This document shows positions 1 to 8,193 of a stretch of DNA of 52,294 nucleotides, piece after piece. This stretch comes from JAPHSX01 sp050298555. GTDB taxonomy: Bacteria > Pseudomonadota > Gammaproteobacteria > Thiohalomonadales > Thiohalomonadaceae. Below the pieces are notes generated by a model that saw only the letters and a list, made by a program, of their open reading frames with translations, was not told where the DNA came from and made no database searches. Position numbers and translations under genes: made by a program. The stretch's first letter is position 1, and every line of letters starts with the position of its first letter. Where the stretch lies: assembly GCA_050298555.1 (NCBI GenBank), contig JBNKUL010000073.1, positions 1-52,294 on the forward strand, read 5' to 3'.

Positions 1-261
1 GTAGCTGGAGAGCTCCTGCTGCAGCAGCGCAAAGGGATCGTCATTGGAGTGGTAGCAGGAGTCGGCTGAGCAAACCTCGGTACCCTCGCCATGGGTCACC
101 AGGGTGGTATGGGGGCGCGCCACCATAATGTCGAAGCGACCAAGCTCCCCTCCCAGGCCGCAGCTGTCCAACCACATTGCCCAGGGCTCGTCACTGACGA
201 CGGCGAAGAGCTGGCTGCACTCTTGAAAGTAGGGAAGGGTATGCTGAAGCGGTCTATTCAT
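1..261 (-). CDS. pabB: Aminodeoxychorismate synthase component I (PabB), N-terminal part, cut by window edge
   Basis: Only the first 87 codons are present; the gene runs off the left end. The start is the ATG at 261 on the minus strand. The translated N-terminus has the PabB hallmarks: a PWAMWLDS segment, then GRFDIMVARP and a DDPFALLQQ segment, matching the N-terminal subdomain of the E. coli protein (PWAM, RFDIVVADP, DDPL). With PabA it makes 4-amino-4-deoxychorismate from chorismate and glutamine for folate synthesis. The catalytic C-terminal half is outside the window. TrpE and other chorismate enzymes share the fold, but this N-terminus fits PabB best. Confidence 0.85.
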   Translation of the reverse strand, partial: MNRPLQHTLPYFQECSQLFAVVSDEPWAMWLDSCGLGGELGRFDIMVARPHTTLVTHGEGTEVCSADSCYHSNDDPFALLQQELSSY

Positions 262-310
262 TGGGGCGAAAGTATATCAGGGCTTCCGCGCCCAGGAAGA
301 GGCAGAAAAA

Positions 311-346
311 CAAAAGGGCCTACCAACGAATTGGTAAGCCCTTTTG
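311..346 (-). terminator. Rho-independent terminator of tRNA-Pro
   Basis: A 16-bp stem with a four-base loop lies 12 bases past the tRNA 3' end. Read on the minus strand the loop is TTCG (a UUCG tetraloop). The single mismatch seen on the plus strand becomes a G-U wobble. A T-rich tract (TTTTGTTTTT) follows. Both facts point to the minus strand, so it ends the tRNA-Pro transcript. Confidence 0.9.
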
Positions 347-358
347 TTCCGACCGAAT

Positions 359-435
<77 letters not shown>

Positions 436-468
436 TAAAGAGGAGATTACCTCTTCAAGAAGCCGCGC

Positions 469-497
469 ATATTACACTAAAGAACGGCAGATGAGAA
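469..497 (-). promoter_or_regulatory. Probable sigma70 promoter of tRNA-Pro
   Basis: On the minus strand TTCTCA (492-497) is followed after 17 bases by TAATAT (469-474), then by the GC-rich stretch GCGCGGC. Such a GC-rich discriminator is typical of stable-RNA promoters under stringent control. The expected start of transcription is about 27 bases before the mature tRNA 5' end. Confidence 0.6.
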
Positions 498-536
498 CAT
501 CATTGGCGAGAAATTTTTCAGATATGGCTCCAAACG

Positions 537-576
537 AAAAAAGCGCGAAGCGGCCATTGCCACTTCGCGCTTTTTT
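537..576 (-). terminator. Terminator at the end of the thrS-ihfA-merR operon
   Basis: AAAAAAGCGCGAAG and CTTCGCGCTTTTTT form a 14-base inverted repeat around a 12-base loop. The symmetric A/T tails let it work in both directions. It lies 18 bases beyond the merR-family stop codon, so its main job is to end the long minus-strand operon. Confidence 0.9.
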
Positions 577-594
577 GCCATCATGTTAGCAATC

Positions 595-951
595 TTATCG
601 CTTGAGGATATCCAGCACCTCTTCAAGCTCGGCTCGCAGCTGACGGATGATTTGCTGGCTCTGGTTGGCGTCGCTCTTCACCTCTTCGCTCTCGAACTGC
701 TGCCGAGCCCCACCGATGGTGAAGCCCTGCTCATAGAGCAGCGAACGGATCTGACGGATGATGATCACGTCCTGGCGCTGATAGTAGCGGCGATTGCCAC
801 GGCGCTTTACCGGCTTGAGCTGGGGAAACTCCTGCTCCCAGTAGCGCAGCACATGCGGCTTGACGTTACACAGCTCACTTACCTCACCGATGGTGAAGTA
901 GCGCTTGCCAGGGATCGGCGGTAATTCGTTATTATTGCTGGGTTCCAGCAT
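595..951 (-). CDS. MerR-family transcriptional regulator downstream of ihfA
   Basis: The 118-residue protein opens with a MerR winged-helix domain: YFTIGEVSELCNVKPHVLRYWEQEF at about residues 18-42, then RRGNRRYYQRQDV. A predicted helical C-terminal tail (about residues 70-118) would form the dimer coiled coil. No cysteine pattern for metal binding is seen. The start ATG follows a GGAGG and lies inside the end of ihfA (20-base overlap), so the two are translationally linked. A MerR-like gene directly after ihfA is a conserved arrangement in Pseudomonas and relatives. Its target genes are not known to me. Confidence 0.85.
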   Translation of the reverse strand: MLEPSNNNELPPIPGKRYFTIGEVSELCNVKPHVLRYWEQEFPQLKPVKRRGNRRYYQRQDVIIIRQIRSLLYEQGFTIGGARQQFESEEVKSDANQSQQIIRQLRAELEEVLDILKR

Positions 952-1231
952 ATGCCTCCACCCTTGCCTTTAGTTTTTGTCCAGGTCGGAACGTCACCAC
1001 GCGACGAGCTGAGATGGGGATCTCCTCACCTGTTTTGGGGTTTCTGCCTGGGCGCTCACTCTTGTCGCGCAGGTCAAAATTGCCAAAACCGGATAACTTC
1101 ACCTGATATCCGTTCTCCAGAGCAGATCGTATCTCTTCGAAAAACTGCTCTACCAGTTCCTTGGCCTCACGCTTATTGAGGCCCAGCTCTTCAAACAGGG
1201 ATTCAGCAATCGCTGCCTTCGTCAAAGCCAT
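932..1231 (-). CDS. ihfA: Integration host factor alpha subunit
   Basis: The 99-residue protein has the normal length for IhfA and the HU/IHF fold throughout. The beta-arm signature GRNPKTGEEIPISARRVV is at about residues 62-79. With IhfB it forms the heterodimer that bends DNA sharply at specific sites, acting in transcription, recombination and replication. It starts 2 bases after the pheT stop, as in E. coli where ihfA follows pheT, and its end overlaps the merR-family gene. Confidence 0.97.
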   Translation of the reverse strand: MALTKAAIAESLFEELGLNKREAKELVEQFFEEIRSALENGYQVKLSGFGNFDLRDKSERPGRNPKTGEEIPISARRVVTFRPGQKLKARVEAYAGTQQ

Positions 1232-1233
1232 AG

Positions 1234-3615
1234 TTATTCTCTTAGTGCTGCCCCAAGTTCGTTTGCCAGGGTCGTTACTACCTTGTCGATAGCGGAATCA
1301 ACTTCTTCGTCAGTAAGAGTGCGCGATTGTGCCTGTAAGGTCAAGCCCAAAGCAAGACTTTTTCGTCCTGAATCAATATGTTCGCCCTGATAAAGGTCAA
1401 ACAGCTTTAAGTGTTGCAGTGTATCGGGGGCCACGGCACGGATAGTTTCAACCACCTTTGAGGCCGGTGTGTCGCGATCGAGAACCAGGGCTATATCCCT
1501 ACGAATTGCAGGATATTTGGAGATTTCGCTGAAATTCGCGACCGTTCCTGATAGCAGCGCCTCTGCCTCGATCTCGAACAGGAAGGTCTGGCCGCTAAGG
1601 CCCAGCTTTGACTCCAGCGAGGGATGCAGAGCCCCCAGCCAGCCTACATCCTTGCCCTCGTGGCTAATGCACGCGCTCTGGCCGGGGTGGAGTGCCGGGT
1701 GGGTATCCGCCCTGAAGGTGAAGGCATCAGCCCGGCCCGTCAGTGCCAGCAAGGCCTCCACGTCACCCTTCACATCGAAGAAGTCGAGCTTGGACTCTGT
1801 AGCGGCCCACTGCTCCGGCAGTACGCTACCGTAGACGACACCGGCCAGCACATTGTCCTGCTGCATCTCTCCATCCTGAAGTGGCAGGAAGCGCAGGCCG
1901 TACTCGAACAGGCGAACCCTGCCCTGCTGGCGGTTGATGTTGTGCTGCAGCGCAGGGAGCAGGCCGCTCCAGATGGTGGTACGCATCACCGACATATCGG
2001 CGGAGATGGGGTTGGCCAGGGCAATGGGCTCGCGCTGCGGGTCCAGCAGCTGCTGCATCTTGGGCTCGACGAAGGTGTAGGTTATCGCCTCCTGATAACC
2101 GCGTTCTACCAGCACGGCGGCCAGGTCGCCCTTACCCAGCCTTGCCTCAGGGCGCTCGCCCATACGCAGGCTACCCTGGGGACGAATGCTGGGGAGGTTA
2201 CTGTAACCGATGATACGGCCAACCTCCTCAATGAGGTCCTCCTCAATGGCGATATCGAAGCGGAAGGCGGGTGCGGTGACCTGCCATCCCTCCCCGTTTG
2301 CCTCCACCTGCATGTCGAGGCGGCAGAGGATCTCGTCAACCGTCTCCTTCGCCACCTCGGTACCCAGTACCCGCTCGATACGGGCATGGCGCAGCCTTAC
2401 CGCTGCGGCCTTCGGCAGGTGCTCATGCGAAGTCACCTCAGTGACAGGCCCGGCCTGGCCACCGGCGATTTCCAGCAGCAGCGCGGTGGCGCGCTCCATT
2501 GCCTGGCCGGCGAGCTGCGGGGAGACACCGCGCTCGAAGCGGTGCGAGGAGTCGGTGTGCAGGCCGTAGCGACGGGCACGCCCGGCGATGGAGTTGGGGC
2601 TGAAGAAGGCGCTCTCGAGGAAAATATCCTGGGTTTCGTCGCCAACGGCGGAGTCGGCACCACCCATTACACCCGCCATCGCCAGGGCGGTGCTGTCGTC
2701 GGCGATCACCAGGGTCTCGCCATCCAGTTCCACCTCGTCGTCGTTTAACAGTTTGAGTTTCTCTCCGGCATTGGCCAGACGGACCCGAATGCCACCGTTA
2801 ATCTTGCCAAGGTCGAAGGCATGCATCGGTTGACCCAGCTCCAGCAGCACGTAGTTGGTCACATCGACTACTGCACTGAGGCTGCGGATACCGCTACGAC
2901 GCAGGCGCTCCTGCATCCACAGCGGTGTTTCAGCGGCTACATTCACGCCACGAATCACCCGACCGAGATAGCGTGGGCAATCGGCAGCCGCATTGAGGCT
3001 GACATTAAGGCTATCGTCGATGGATGCCACTACCGCATCGCAGGCGGGACCGGAGACATCGGCGTGATTCAACACCCCGGTCTCACGGGCGACACCGGCA
3101 ATACTCAGGCAGTCGCCGCGGTTGGGGGTCAGCCCCAGTTCGATGGTGACATCGTCCAGCTGCAGGTAGTCACGGAAGTTCTCACCCACCGGGGCATCGG
3201 CGGGTAGTTCCATCAGCCCCTCGGAGCTCTCGGCCAGGCCCAGTTCAGAGGCGGAGGCGAGCATGCCATTGGAGGGAACACCACGCAGCTTCGCCTTCTT
3301 GATCTTGAAGTTGCCAGGCAGCTTTGCGCCGACGGTGGCACAGGGTACACGCAGGCCGGGACGCACATTGGCGGCACCGCAGACGATCTGTACCGGCTCT
3401 CCCTCCCCTACGTTGACCTGGGTGACACGCAGCTTATCGGCATCCGGGTGCGGCTCTACGCTCAGCACCTCAGCCACCACCACGCCACTAAACTCCGCGG
3501 CAACCGCTTCCACCGCATCGACCTCAAGGCCTGCCATTGTCAACTGGTGACACAACTCCTCGGTAGAGACCGAAGGATTGACCCACTCACGCAACCACTG
3601 TTCGCTGAATTTCAT
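1234..3615 (-). CDS. pheT: Phenylalanyl-tRNA synthetase beta subunit
   Basis: At 793 residues this has the usual length of bacterial PheT. The N-terminal EMAP-like tRNA-binding domain (about 40-150, with VGEGEPVQIVCGAANVRPG) is followed by the B3/B4 editing region, the B5 domain, the catalytic-like core, and a C-terminal ferredoxin-fold anticodon-binding domain (about 700-793, starting near FSEISKYPAIRRDIALVL). It forms the alpha2-beta2 enzyme with PheS and houses the editing site that clears Tyr-tRNA-Phe. It lies 38 bases after pheS and 2 bases before ihfA. Confidence 0.98.
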   Translation of the reverse strand: MKFSEQWLREWVNPSVSTEELCHQLTMAGLEVDAVEAVAAEFSGVVVAEVLSVEPHPDADKLRVTQVNVGEGEPVQIVCGAANVRPGLRVPCATVGAKLPGNFKIKKAKLRGVPSNGMLASASELGLAESSEGLMELPADAPVGENFRDYLQLDDVTIELGLTPNRGDCLSIAGVARETGVLNHADVSGPACDAVVASIDDSLNVSLNAAADCPRYLGRVIRGVNVAAETPLWMQERLRRSGIRSLSAVVDVTNYVLLELGQPMHAFDLGKINGGIRVRLANAGEKLKLLNDDEVELDGETLVIADDSTALAMAGVMGGADSAVGDETQDIFLESAFFSPNSIAGRARRYGLHTDSSHRFERGVSPQLAGQAMERATALLLEIAGGQAGPVTEVTSHEHLPKAAAVRLRHARIERVLGTEVAKETVDEILCRLDMQVEANGEGWQVTAPAFRFDIAIEEDLIEEVGRIIGYSNLPSIRPQGSLRMGERPEARLGKGDLAAVLVERGYQEAITYTFVEPKMQQLLDPQREPIALANPISADMSVMRTTIWSGLLPALQHNINRQQGRVRLFEYGLRFLPLQDGEMQQDNVLAGVVYGSVLPEQWAATESKLDFFDVKGDVEALLALTGRADAFTFRADTHPALHPGQSACISHEGKDVGWLGALHPSLESKLGLSGQTFLFEIEAEALLSGTVANFSEISKYPAIRRDIALVLDRDTPASKVVETIRAVAPDTLQHLKLFDLYQGEHIDSGRKSLALGLTLQAQSRTLTDEEVDSAIDKVVTTLANELGAALRE

Positions 3616-3653
3616 ATTGGTAATAAACCTGATTCTTTTATCGGACTTAAGCG

Positions 3654-4670
3654 CTAGTTGAACTGCTGCAGGAAGCGCAGGTCGTTCTCGAAGAAGAGGC
3701 GCAAGTCATTGACGCCGTAGCGCAGCATCGCCAGACGCTCGACCCCCATGCCGAAGGCGAAGCCGGTGTACTTCTCGCTGTCGATACCGACGTGACGGAA
3801 CACCTCGGGGTGAACCATGCCGCAGCCCAGCACCTCCAGCCAGCCGGTGTGCGAACAGACACGGCAGCCCTCACCGCCGCACATCACACACTGGATGTCG
3901 GCCTCGGCCGAGGGCTCGGTAAAGGGGAAATAGGAGGGGCGGAAACGCACCTCCAGGTCGCGCTCGAAGAAGTTGCGCAGGAAGTCATCCAATATCCCTT
4001 TTAAATCGGCAAAGCTCACCTGCTCGTCCACCATTAACCCCTCCACCTGGTGGAACATCGGGGTGTGGGTCAGGTCGGAATCGCAACGATAGACACGGCC
4101 CGGCGCAATGACGCGAAGCGGCGGCTGCTCCTGCTCCATGGTGCGTACCTGTACCGGCGAGGTGTGGGTGCGCAGCAGGGTGTTGGCATTGAAGTAGAAG
4201 GTGTCGTGCATCGCCCGTGCCGGATGGGTCTCGGGGATGTTGAGTGCCTCGAAGTTATGAAAGTCGTCCTCGATCTCCGGTCCTTCGGCGGTGCTGAAGC
4301 CCAGCTGTGAGAACAACTCCTCGATACGCTGCAGGGTCAGGGTGACCGGGTGTAGTCCACCCGACTGCTGGCCGCGCCCCGGCAGGGTGACATCGACCTT
4401 CTCCGACTCCAGGCGCGCATTGAGGGCGGCATCCTTGAGGGTGTTTTTTCGCTCCTCGAGTGCCTGTTGTACCTTACCCTTGGCCTGGTTGATCGCCTGG
4501 CCTGCTGCCGGACGCTCCTCCGCTGAGAGCTTACCCAGACCCTTCATCAGGTCGGTGAAAGAGCCCTTCTTCCCCAGGTACTGAACACGCACCTGATCCA
4601 GCGCCTGCATATCAGCCGCCTCGGCAATCAACTTCTCCGCCTCAGTGACGAGGCCTGTCAATTCATCCAC
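3654..4670 (-). CDS. pheS: Phenylalanyl-tRNA synthetase alpha subunit
   Basis: The 338-residue protein has an N-terminal coiled coil (about 1-90) and the class II synthetase core. Motif 2 region FRPSYFPFTEPSAE and motif 3 GMGVERLAMLRYG are both intact. A CVMCGGEGCRVC segment precedes motif 3. It activates phenylalanine and, with PheT, charges tRNA-Phe. The 152-base gap to rplT upstream contains a strong hairpin but no Phe-rich leader peptide like E. coli pheM that I can see. Confidence 0.98.
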   Translation of the reverse strand: MDELTGLVTEAEKLIAEAADMQALDQVRVQYLGKKGSFTDLMKGLGKLSAEERPAAGQAINQAKGKVQQALEERKNTLKDAALNARLESEKVDVTLPGRGQQSGGLHPVTLTLQRIEELFSQLGFSTAEGPEIEDDFHNFEALNIPETHPARAMHDTFYFNANTLLRTHTSPVQVRTMEQEQPPLRVIAPGRVYRCDSDLTHTPMFHQVEGLMVDEQVSFADLKGILDDFLRNFFERDLEVRFRPSYFPFTEPSAEADIQCVMCGGEGCRVCSHTGWLEVLGCGMVHPEVFRHVGIDSEKYTGFAFGMGVERLAMLRYGVNDLRLFFENDLRFLQQFN

Positions 4671-4730
4671 GCAACTTCTCCGAATTGCCGTAACGTCACT
4701 ATAACGCCACGTATGGAATTCTTAAACGAC

Positions 4731-4762
4731 AAAGGGGGAAGACTGGACGGCCTTCCCCCTTT
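4731..4762 (-). terminator. Hairpin between rplT and pheS (terminator or attenuator)
   Basis: AAAGGGGGAAG and CTTCCCCCTTT form an 11-bp perfect stem around a 10-base loop. On the minus strand the tail is TTTGTCGTTTAAG, a poor T-run, so termination may be partial. Position after rplT and before pheST matches the site of the E. coli pheST attenuator, which lets pheST expression be set apart from the ribosomal genes upstream. Confidence 0.55.
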
Positions 4763-4822
4763 GGTACGAATCAATTCTCGCTGTGCGCCGCTACTACGAT
4801 TACGACGAACAGTTAGATTGAT

Positions 4823-5179
4823 TTAAGCGAGTGCAGCCTTGGACTTATCAGCCAGGGCAGCAAAACCGCCTTTATCGGTTACGGCGATATCGGCGAGGAT
4901 CTTACGATCGATCTCGATACCAGCCTTCTTCAGGCCGTTGATGAAACGGCTGTAGGACAGACCACACTCACGGGAGGCCGCATTGATACGGGCAATCCAC
5001 AGGGCGCGGAACTGGCGCTTGCGCTGGCGGCGGTCACGGTAGGCGTACTGGCCTGCCTTGATGACTGCCTGCTTGGCAACGCGGTATACATTCTTGCGGC
5101 GGCCTTTATAACCTTTGGCCTGGGCAAGGACTTTCTTGTGCTTGGCGCGTGCAGTTACGCCACGTTTTACTCGTGCCAT
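4823..5179 (-). CDS. rplT: 50S ribosomal protein L20
   Basis: The 118-residue protein is canonical L20: a basic N-terminal extension (MARVKRGVTARAKHKKVL) that threads into 23S rRNA, then the globular C-terminal domain with the ECGLSYSRFINGLKKAGIE region. L20 acts early in large-subunit assembly and, in enteric bacteria, represses rpmI-rplT translation. It follows rpmI by 12 bases. Confidence 0.99.
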   Translation of the reverse strand: MARVKRGVTARAKHKKVLAQAKGYKGRRKNVYRVAKQAVIKAGQYAYRDRRQRKRQFRALWIARINAASRECGLSYSRFINGLKKAGIEIDRKILADIAVTDKGGFAALADKSKAALA

Positions 5180-5191
5180 CGTTCAATCTCC

Positions 5192-5386
5192 TCAGCTATA
5201 GGGCAGCATGCGACGTACCATTGCTACGTCGACGGATGCGATCATTTCCGGCGAGCGCAGCTGACGCTTACGCTTGGTCGGTTTCTTGGTGAGGATGTGA
5301 CGACGGAAGGACTGGTTGCGCTTGAAGCCACCAGCACTCTTCTTGAAGCGCTTGGCGGCGCCTCGGTTGGTTTTGATTTTCGGCAT
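5192..5386 (-). CDS. rpmI: 50S ribosomal protein L35
   Basis: The 64-residue, very basic protein begins MPKIKTNRGAAKRFKKSA and carries HILTKKPTKRKRQLR, both typical of L35. It sits between infC and rplT as in nearly all gammaproteobacteria. Confidence 0.98.
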   Translation of the reverse strand: MPKIKTNRGAAKRFKKSAGGFKRNQSFRRHILTKKPTKRKRQLRSPEMIASVDVAMVRRMLPYS

Positions 5387-5435
5387 TTCTCAACTCCGCA
5401 TTTCAATTAAAGAAAACGCAACGTTTGTGACTGGA

Positions 5436-5462
5436 CACCGCCCCGCCATATATAGGGGGTGG
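5436..5462 (-). promoter_or_regulatory. Hairpin in the infC-rpmI spacer, possible L20 operator
   Basis: On the minus strand CACC-CCC pairs with GGG-C-GGTG (one bulged C) around a TATATATGGC-type loop, within the 106-base spacer before rpmI. In E. coli L20 binds RNA structures in this spacer and in infC to repress rpmI-rplT. Here only the position and a modest hairpin support the idea; no L20-binding consensus was matched. Confidence 0.25.
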
Positions 5463-5492
5463 ACAGTAGCTGCGCTCGAAGCAATCAGATGA

Positions 5493-6017
5493 TTACTTCT
5501 TCTTTTTCGGGGCAATCAGCATCACCATTTGGCGACCTTCCATCCTTGGGAACTGCTCGACACTTCCCAATTCAACAAGGTCGGCCTCGACGCGCTTCAA
5601 CAGATCGCGACCGAGTTCCTGGTGGGCCATTTCACGGCCACGGAACCGTAAGGTTACCTTGACCCTGTCCCCGTCGTTGAGGAAGCGTGTCAGGTTGCGT
5701 AGTTTTACCTGATAGTCTCCCTCTTCAGTTCCTGGACGGAACTTAACCTCTTTGACCTGTACCTGCTTCTGCTTCTTCTTGGCGGCCTGCTGCTTTTTGC
5801 GCTGTTCAAAGATGAACTTGCCGTGGTCCATGATGCGGCAAACCGGTGGCTTGGCATCGGGTGAGACCTCAACCAGGTCAAGGTCATCCTCAGCGGCCAT
5901 CTCCAGCGCTTGTGAGGTCGGTACTACCCCGACCTGCTCTCCGTCGGCGCCTATCAGGCGTACCTCAGGGACCCGAATGTCCTCATTGAGTCGGGTCTGC
6001 TTCTCTTTAGCAGCGAT
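5493..6017 (-). CDS. infC: Translation initiation factor IF-3, probable AUC start
   Basis: The protein has both IF-3 domains: the N-domain (RLNEDIRVPEVRLIGADG, then DLVEVSPDAKPPVCRIMDHGKF), a Lys/Gln-rich linker, and the C-domain (VKEVKFRPGTEEGDYQVKLRNL, RFRGREMAHQELG). No ATG fits: the first in-frame ATG (6137) lies about 115 bases inside thrS. A GGAGG at 6027-6031 stands 9 bases before an ATC codon at 6017, giving a 174-residue protein; an ATT at 6026 directly touches the GGAGG and is less likely. A non-AUG start is conserved for infC, because IF-3 rejects such starts and so represses its own synthesis. Confidence 0.93.
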   Translation of the reverse strand: MAAKEKQTRLNEDIRVPEVRLIGADGEQVGVVPTSQALEMAAEDDLDLVEVSPDAKPPVCRIMDHGKFIFEQRKKQQAAKKKQKQVQVKEVKFRPGTEEGDYQVKLRNLTRFLNDGDRVKVTLRFRGREMAHQELGRDLLKRVEADLVELGSVEQFPRMEGRQMVMLIAPKKKK

Positions 6018-6021
6018 GTCG

Positions 6022-7950
6022 TCAATCCTCCAGTGCAGGTTTACGTCCGCGGTTCGCAATCTCCTCGTGGAGCAACTCGGCAAAGGCTTCCATCGACATG
6101 GAACCCAGGTCTTCACCGGTTCTGGTGCGTACCGCAACAGTTCGTTCTTCTACCTCGCGATCCCCGATAACCAGCATGTAGGGGGTGCGGTGTAGTGTGT
6201 GCTCGCGGATTTTAAAGCCGATTTTCTCATTTCTCAAGTCGGTTTTAAGGCGAATCCCCTGATTTTTAAGGAATTGCTCGATTTCAGCGACAAATTCGGC
6301 CTGTCGGTCGGTAATATTCATCACTACCGCCTGTACCGGGGCCAGCCACAGGGGGAAGGCCCCGGCAAAGTTCTCGATGAGGATACCGATGAAACGCTCC
6401 AGCGAACCGAGGATCGCACGGTGCAGCATGACCGGTACCTGCTTGGAGCCGTCCTCGGCGATGTAGTGGGCATCGAGGCGCCCCGGCATGGAGAAGTCGA
6501 CCTGAATGGTGCCGCACTGCCATACCCGGCCCAGGCAATCCTTGAGCGAAAACTCGATCTTGGGGCCGTAGAAGGCCCCCTCGCCCGGCTGCAGGTCCCA
6601 GGCCAGCCCCTTGCTGTTGAGCGCCTGCTCAAGGGCGTGTTCCGCCTTGTCCCACACCTCGTCAGAACCAACACGCTGCTCGGGACGGGTGGAGAGCTTG
6701 ATGATCACATCTTCGAAGCCGAAATCAGCATACACCTTATATAGGAGGTCGATGAACTCGGAGACCTCGGACTGGATTTGGTCCTCGGTACAGAAGATAT
6801 GGGCGTCATCCTGGGTGAAGTTGCGCACCCGCATCAGGCCGTGCAGGGTACCGGAGGGCTCATTGCGGTGACAGGAGCCGAACTCGGCCATGCGCAGCGG
6901 CAGCTCGCGGTAGGATTTGAGGCCCTGGTTGAAGATCTGTACGTGGCAGGGGCAGTTCATCGGCTTGACCGCGTAGTCACGGTTCTCCGAGTGGGTGGTA
7001 AACATCATGTCACCGAACTTGTCCCAGTGGCCAGACTTCTCCCACAGGGAGCGATCTACCACCTGCGGCGTCTTCACCTCCTGGTAGCCGTTCTCACGCA
7101 GGATGGTGCGCACGTACTGCTCTACCTGTTGGTAGACCATCCAGCCGTTGTCGTGCCAGAAGACCATACCCGGGGCCTCCTCCTGGCTGTGGAACAGGGC
7201 GAGCTGGCGGCCAATCTTGCGGTGGTCGCGCTTCTCCGCCTCTTCCAGGCGGTGCAGGTAATCCTTGAGGTCGTTCTTGTTGGTCCAGGCGGTACCGTAG
7301 ATGCGGGTCAGCATCTCGTTGTTGGAGTCGCCACGCCAGTAGGCACCCGCCACCTTCATCAGCTTGAAGGCCTTGAGCTTGGCGGTGGAAGGGACATGGG
7401 GACCGCGGCAGAGGTCGGTAAATTCGCCCTGCTTGTAGAGGGAGAGCACCTCGCCGTGAGGAATGGCCTCCACCAGCTCCGCCTTGTACTTCTCACCCAT
7501 GCCGAGGAAAAACTCGATGGCATCCTCGCGGCTCATCTCCGAGCGCTCCAGTGCGAAGTTCTGGGAGACGATCTTCGCCATCTCCTTCTCGATCTTCTTC
7601 AGATCGTCACTGGTAAAGGCGCGCTCGTAGGCAAAGTCGTAGTAGAAACCGTCCTCAATCACCGGGCCGATGGTTACCTGGGCTCCGGGGAAGAGGCGCT
7701 GCACCGCCTGGGCCATCAGGTGGGCGGTAGAGTGACGGATGATCTCCAGCGCCTCCTCGCTCTTGTCGGTGATGATGGCGAGCTCGGCATCCTGTTCAAT
7801 CAGATGGGAAGCATCGACCAGCTTGTCGTTCACCTTGCCGGCAAGGGTCGCCTTGGCCAGACCGGAGCCGATGTCAGCGGCTACTTCCTGTACGGTTACG
7901 GGGTTGTCGAACTCGCGCTTGGAGCCATCGGGAAGGGTAATGACGGGCAT
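6022..7950 (-). CDS. thrS: Threonyl-tRNA synthetase
   Basis: The 642-residue protein has all ThrRS parts: TGS domain (1-60), editing domain with STAHLMAQAVQRLFPG (about 72-88), class II core with the zinc-binding MNCPCHVQIF segment and motif 2 RMAEFGSCHRNEPSG, motif 3 near VMLHRAILGSLERF, and the C-terminal anticodon-binding domain. It charges tRNA-Thr and edits Ser-tRNA-Thr. Its stop overlaps the infC initiation region. An intrinsic-terminator hairpin stands about 50 bases before the ATG (see 8001-8029). Confidence 0.98.
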   Translation of the reverse strand: MPVITLPDGSKREFDNPVTVQEVAADIGSGLAKATLAGKVNDKLVDASHLIEQDAELAIITDKSEEALEIIRHSTAHLMAQAVQRLFPGAQVTIGPVIEDGFYYDFAYERAFTSDDLKKIEKEMAKIVSQNFALERSEMSREDAIEFFLGMGEKYKAELVEAIPHGEVLSLYKQGEFTDLCRGPHVPSTAKLKAFKLMKVAGAYWRGDSNNEMLTRIYGTAWTNKNDLKDYLHRLEEAEKRDHRKIGRQLALFHSQEEAPGMVFWHDNGWMVYQQVEQYVRTILRENGYQEVKTPQVVDRSLWEKSGHWDKFGDMMFTTHSENRDYAVKPMNCPCHVQIFNQGLKSYRELPLRMAEFGSCHRNEPSGTLHGLMRVRNFTQDDAHIFCTEDQIQSEVSEFIDLLYKVYADFGFEDVIIKLSTRPEQRVGSDEVWDKAEHALEQALNSKGLAWDLQPGEGAFYGPKIEFSLKDCLGRVWQCGTIQVDFSMPGRLDAHYIAEDGSKQVPVMLHRAILGSLERFIGILIENFAGAFPLWLAPVQAVVMNITDRQAEFVAEIEQFLKNQGIRLKTDLRNEKIGFKIREHTLHRTPYMLVIGDREVEERTVAVRTRTGEDLGSMSMEAFAELLHEEIANRGRKPALED

Positions 7951-8000
7951 TTATTCTTTCCTTATGCAGTGGTGATCCCTACGAAAGACCACATGACAAT

Positions 8001-8029
8001 AAAAAAGCACCGTGCCGGGCACAGTGCTT
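8001..8029 (-). terminator. Intrinsic terminator in the thrS leader, possible attenuator
   Basis: On the minus strand an 11-bp stem (AAGCACTGTGC with GCACGGTGCTT, one G-U wobble) with loop CCG runs into a tract of six T. The wobble pair would be a C-A mismatch on the plus strand, so the structure is built for the minus strand. No minus-strand gene lies upstream for it to terminate. It is therefore an attenuator of thrS, or the end of a short RNA of about 75 nt from the promoter at 8083-8112. Confidence 0.75.
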
Positions 8030-8082
8030 GGTAATTTTGCTTATTCAGGGGGCCTTAGACCACCCTATCTCATTGATTTTGC

Positions 8083-8112
8083 ATAGTATCACAGCATGTA
8101 AGCGGGAGTGAA
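8083..8112 (-). promoter_or_regulatory. Candidate promoter of the thrS operon
   Basis: On the minus strand TTCACT (8107-8112) and TACTAT (8083-8088) are 18 bases apart. An overlapping extended -10 reading (TG-T-GATACT) is also possible. Transcription from here would give a leader of about 125 nt that contains the terminator hairpin. Confidence 0.4.
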
Positions 8113-8193
8113 GCCTGATGCTGCAGTGCGCCACACATACCACCGCTTCATTCAGGGATTGCAGGAACCTGTCCTTTAAGATGAATGAACCGA

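Noticed and set aside
1624..2748. Long plus-strand open frame (374 codons) opposite pheT
   Set aside because: It is the antisense shadow of pheT in a GC-rich gene; the protein has no family resemblance and no ribosome site.
6018..6137. ATG start for infC at 6137
   Set aside because: It would place about 115 bases of infC inside thrS and add a segment unlike any IF-3; the GGAGG-ATC start explains the known N-terminus.
6778..8034. Plus-strand open frame of 418 codons opposite thrS
   Set aside because: Antisense shadow of thrS; low-complexity Leu/Val/Gly/His composition and no recognisable domain.
7951..8080. T-box riboswitch before thrS
   Set aside because: No T-box sequence or specifier stem is seen, and T-boxes are not expected in gammaproteobacteria.
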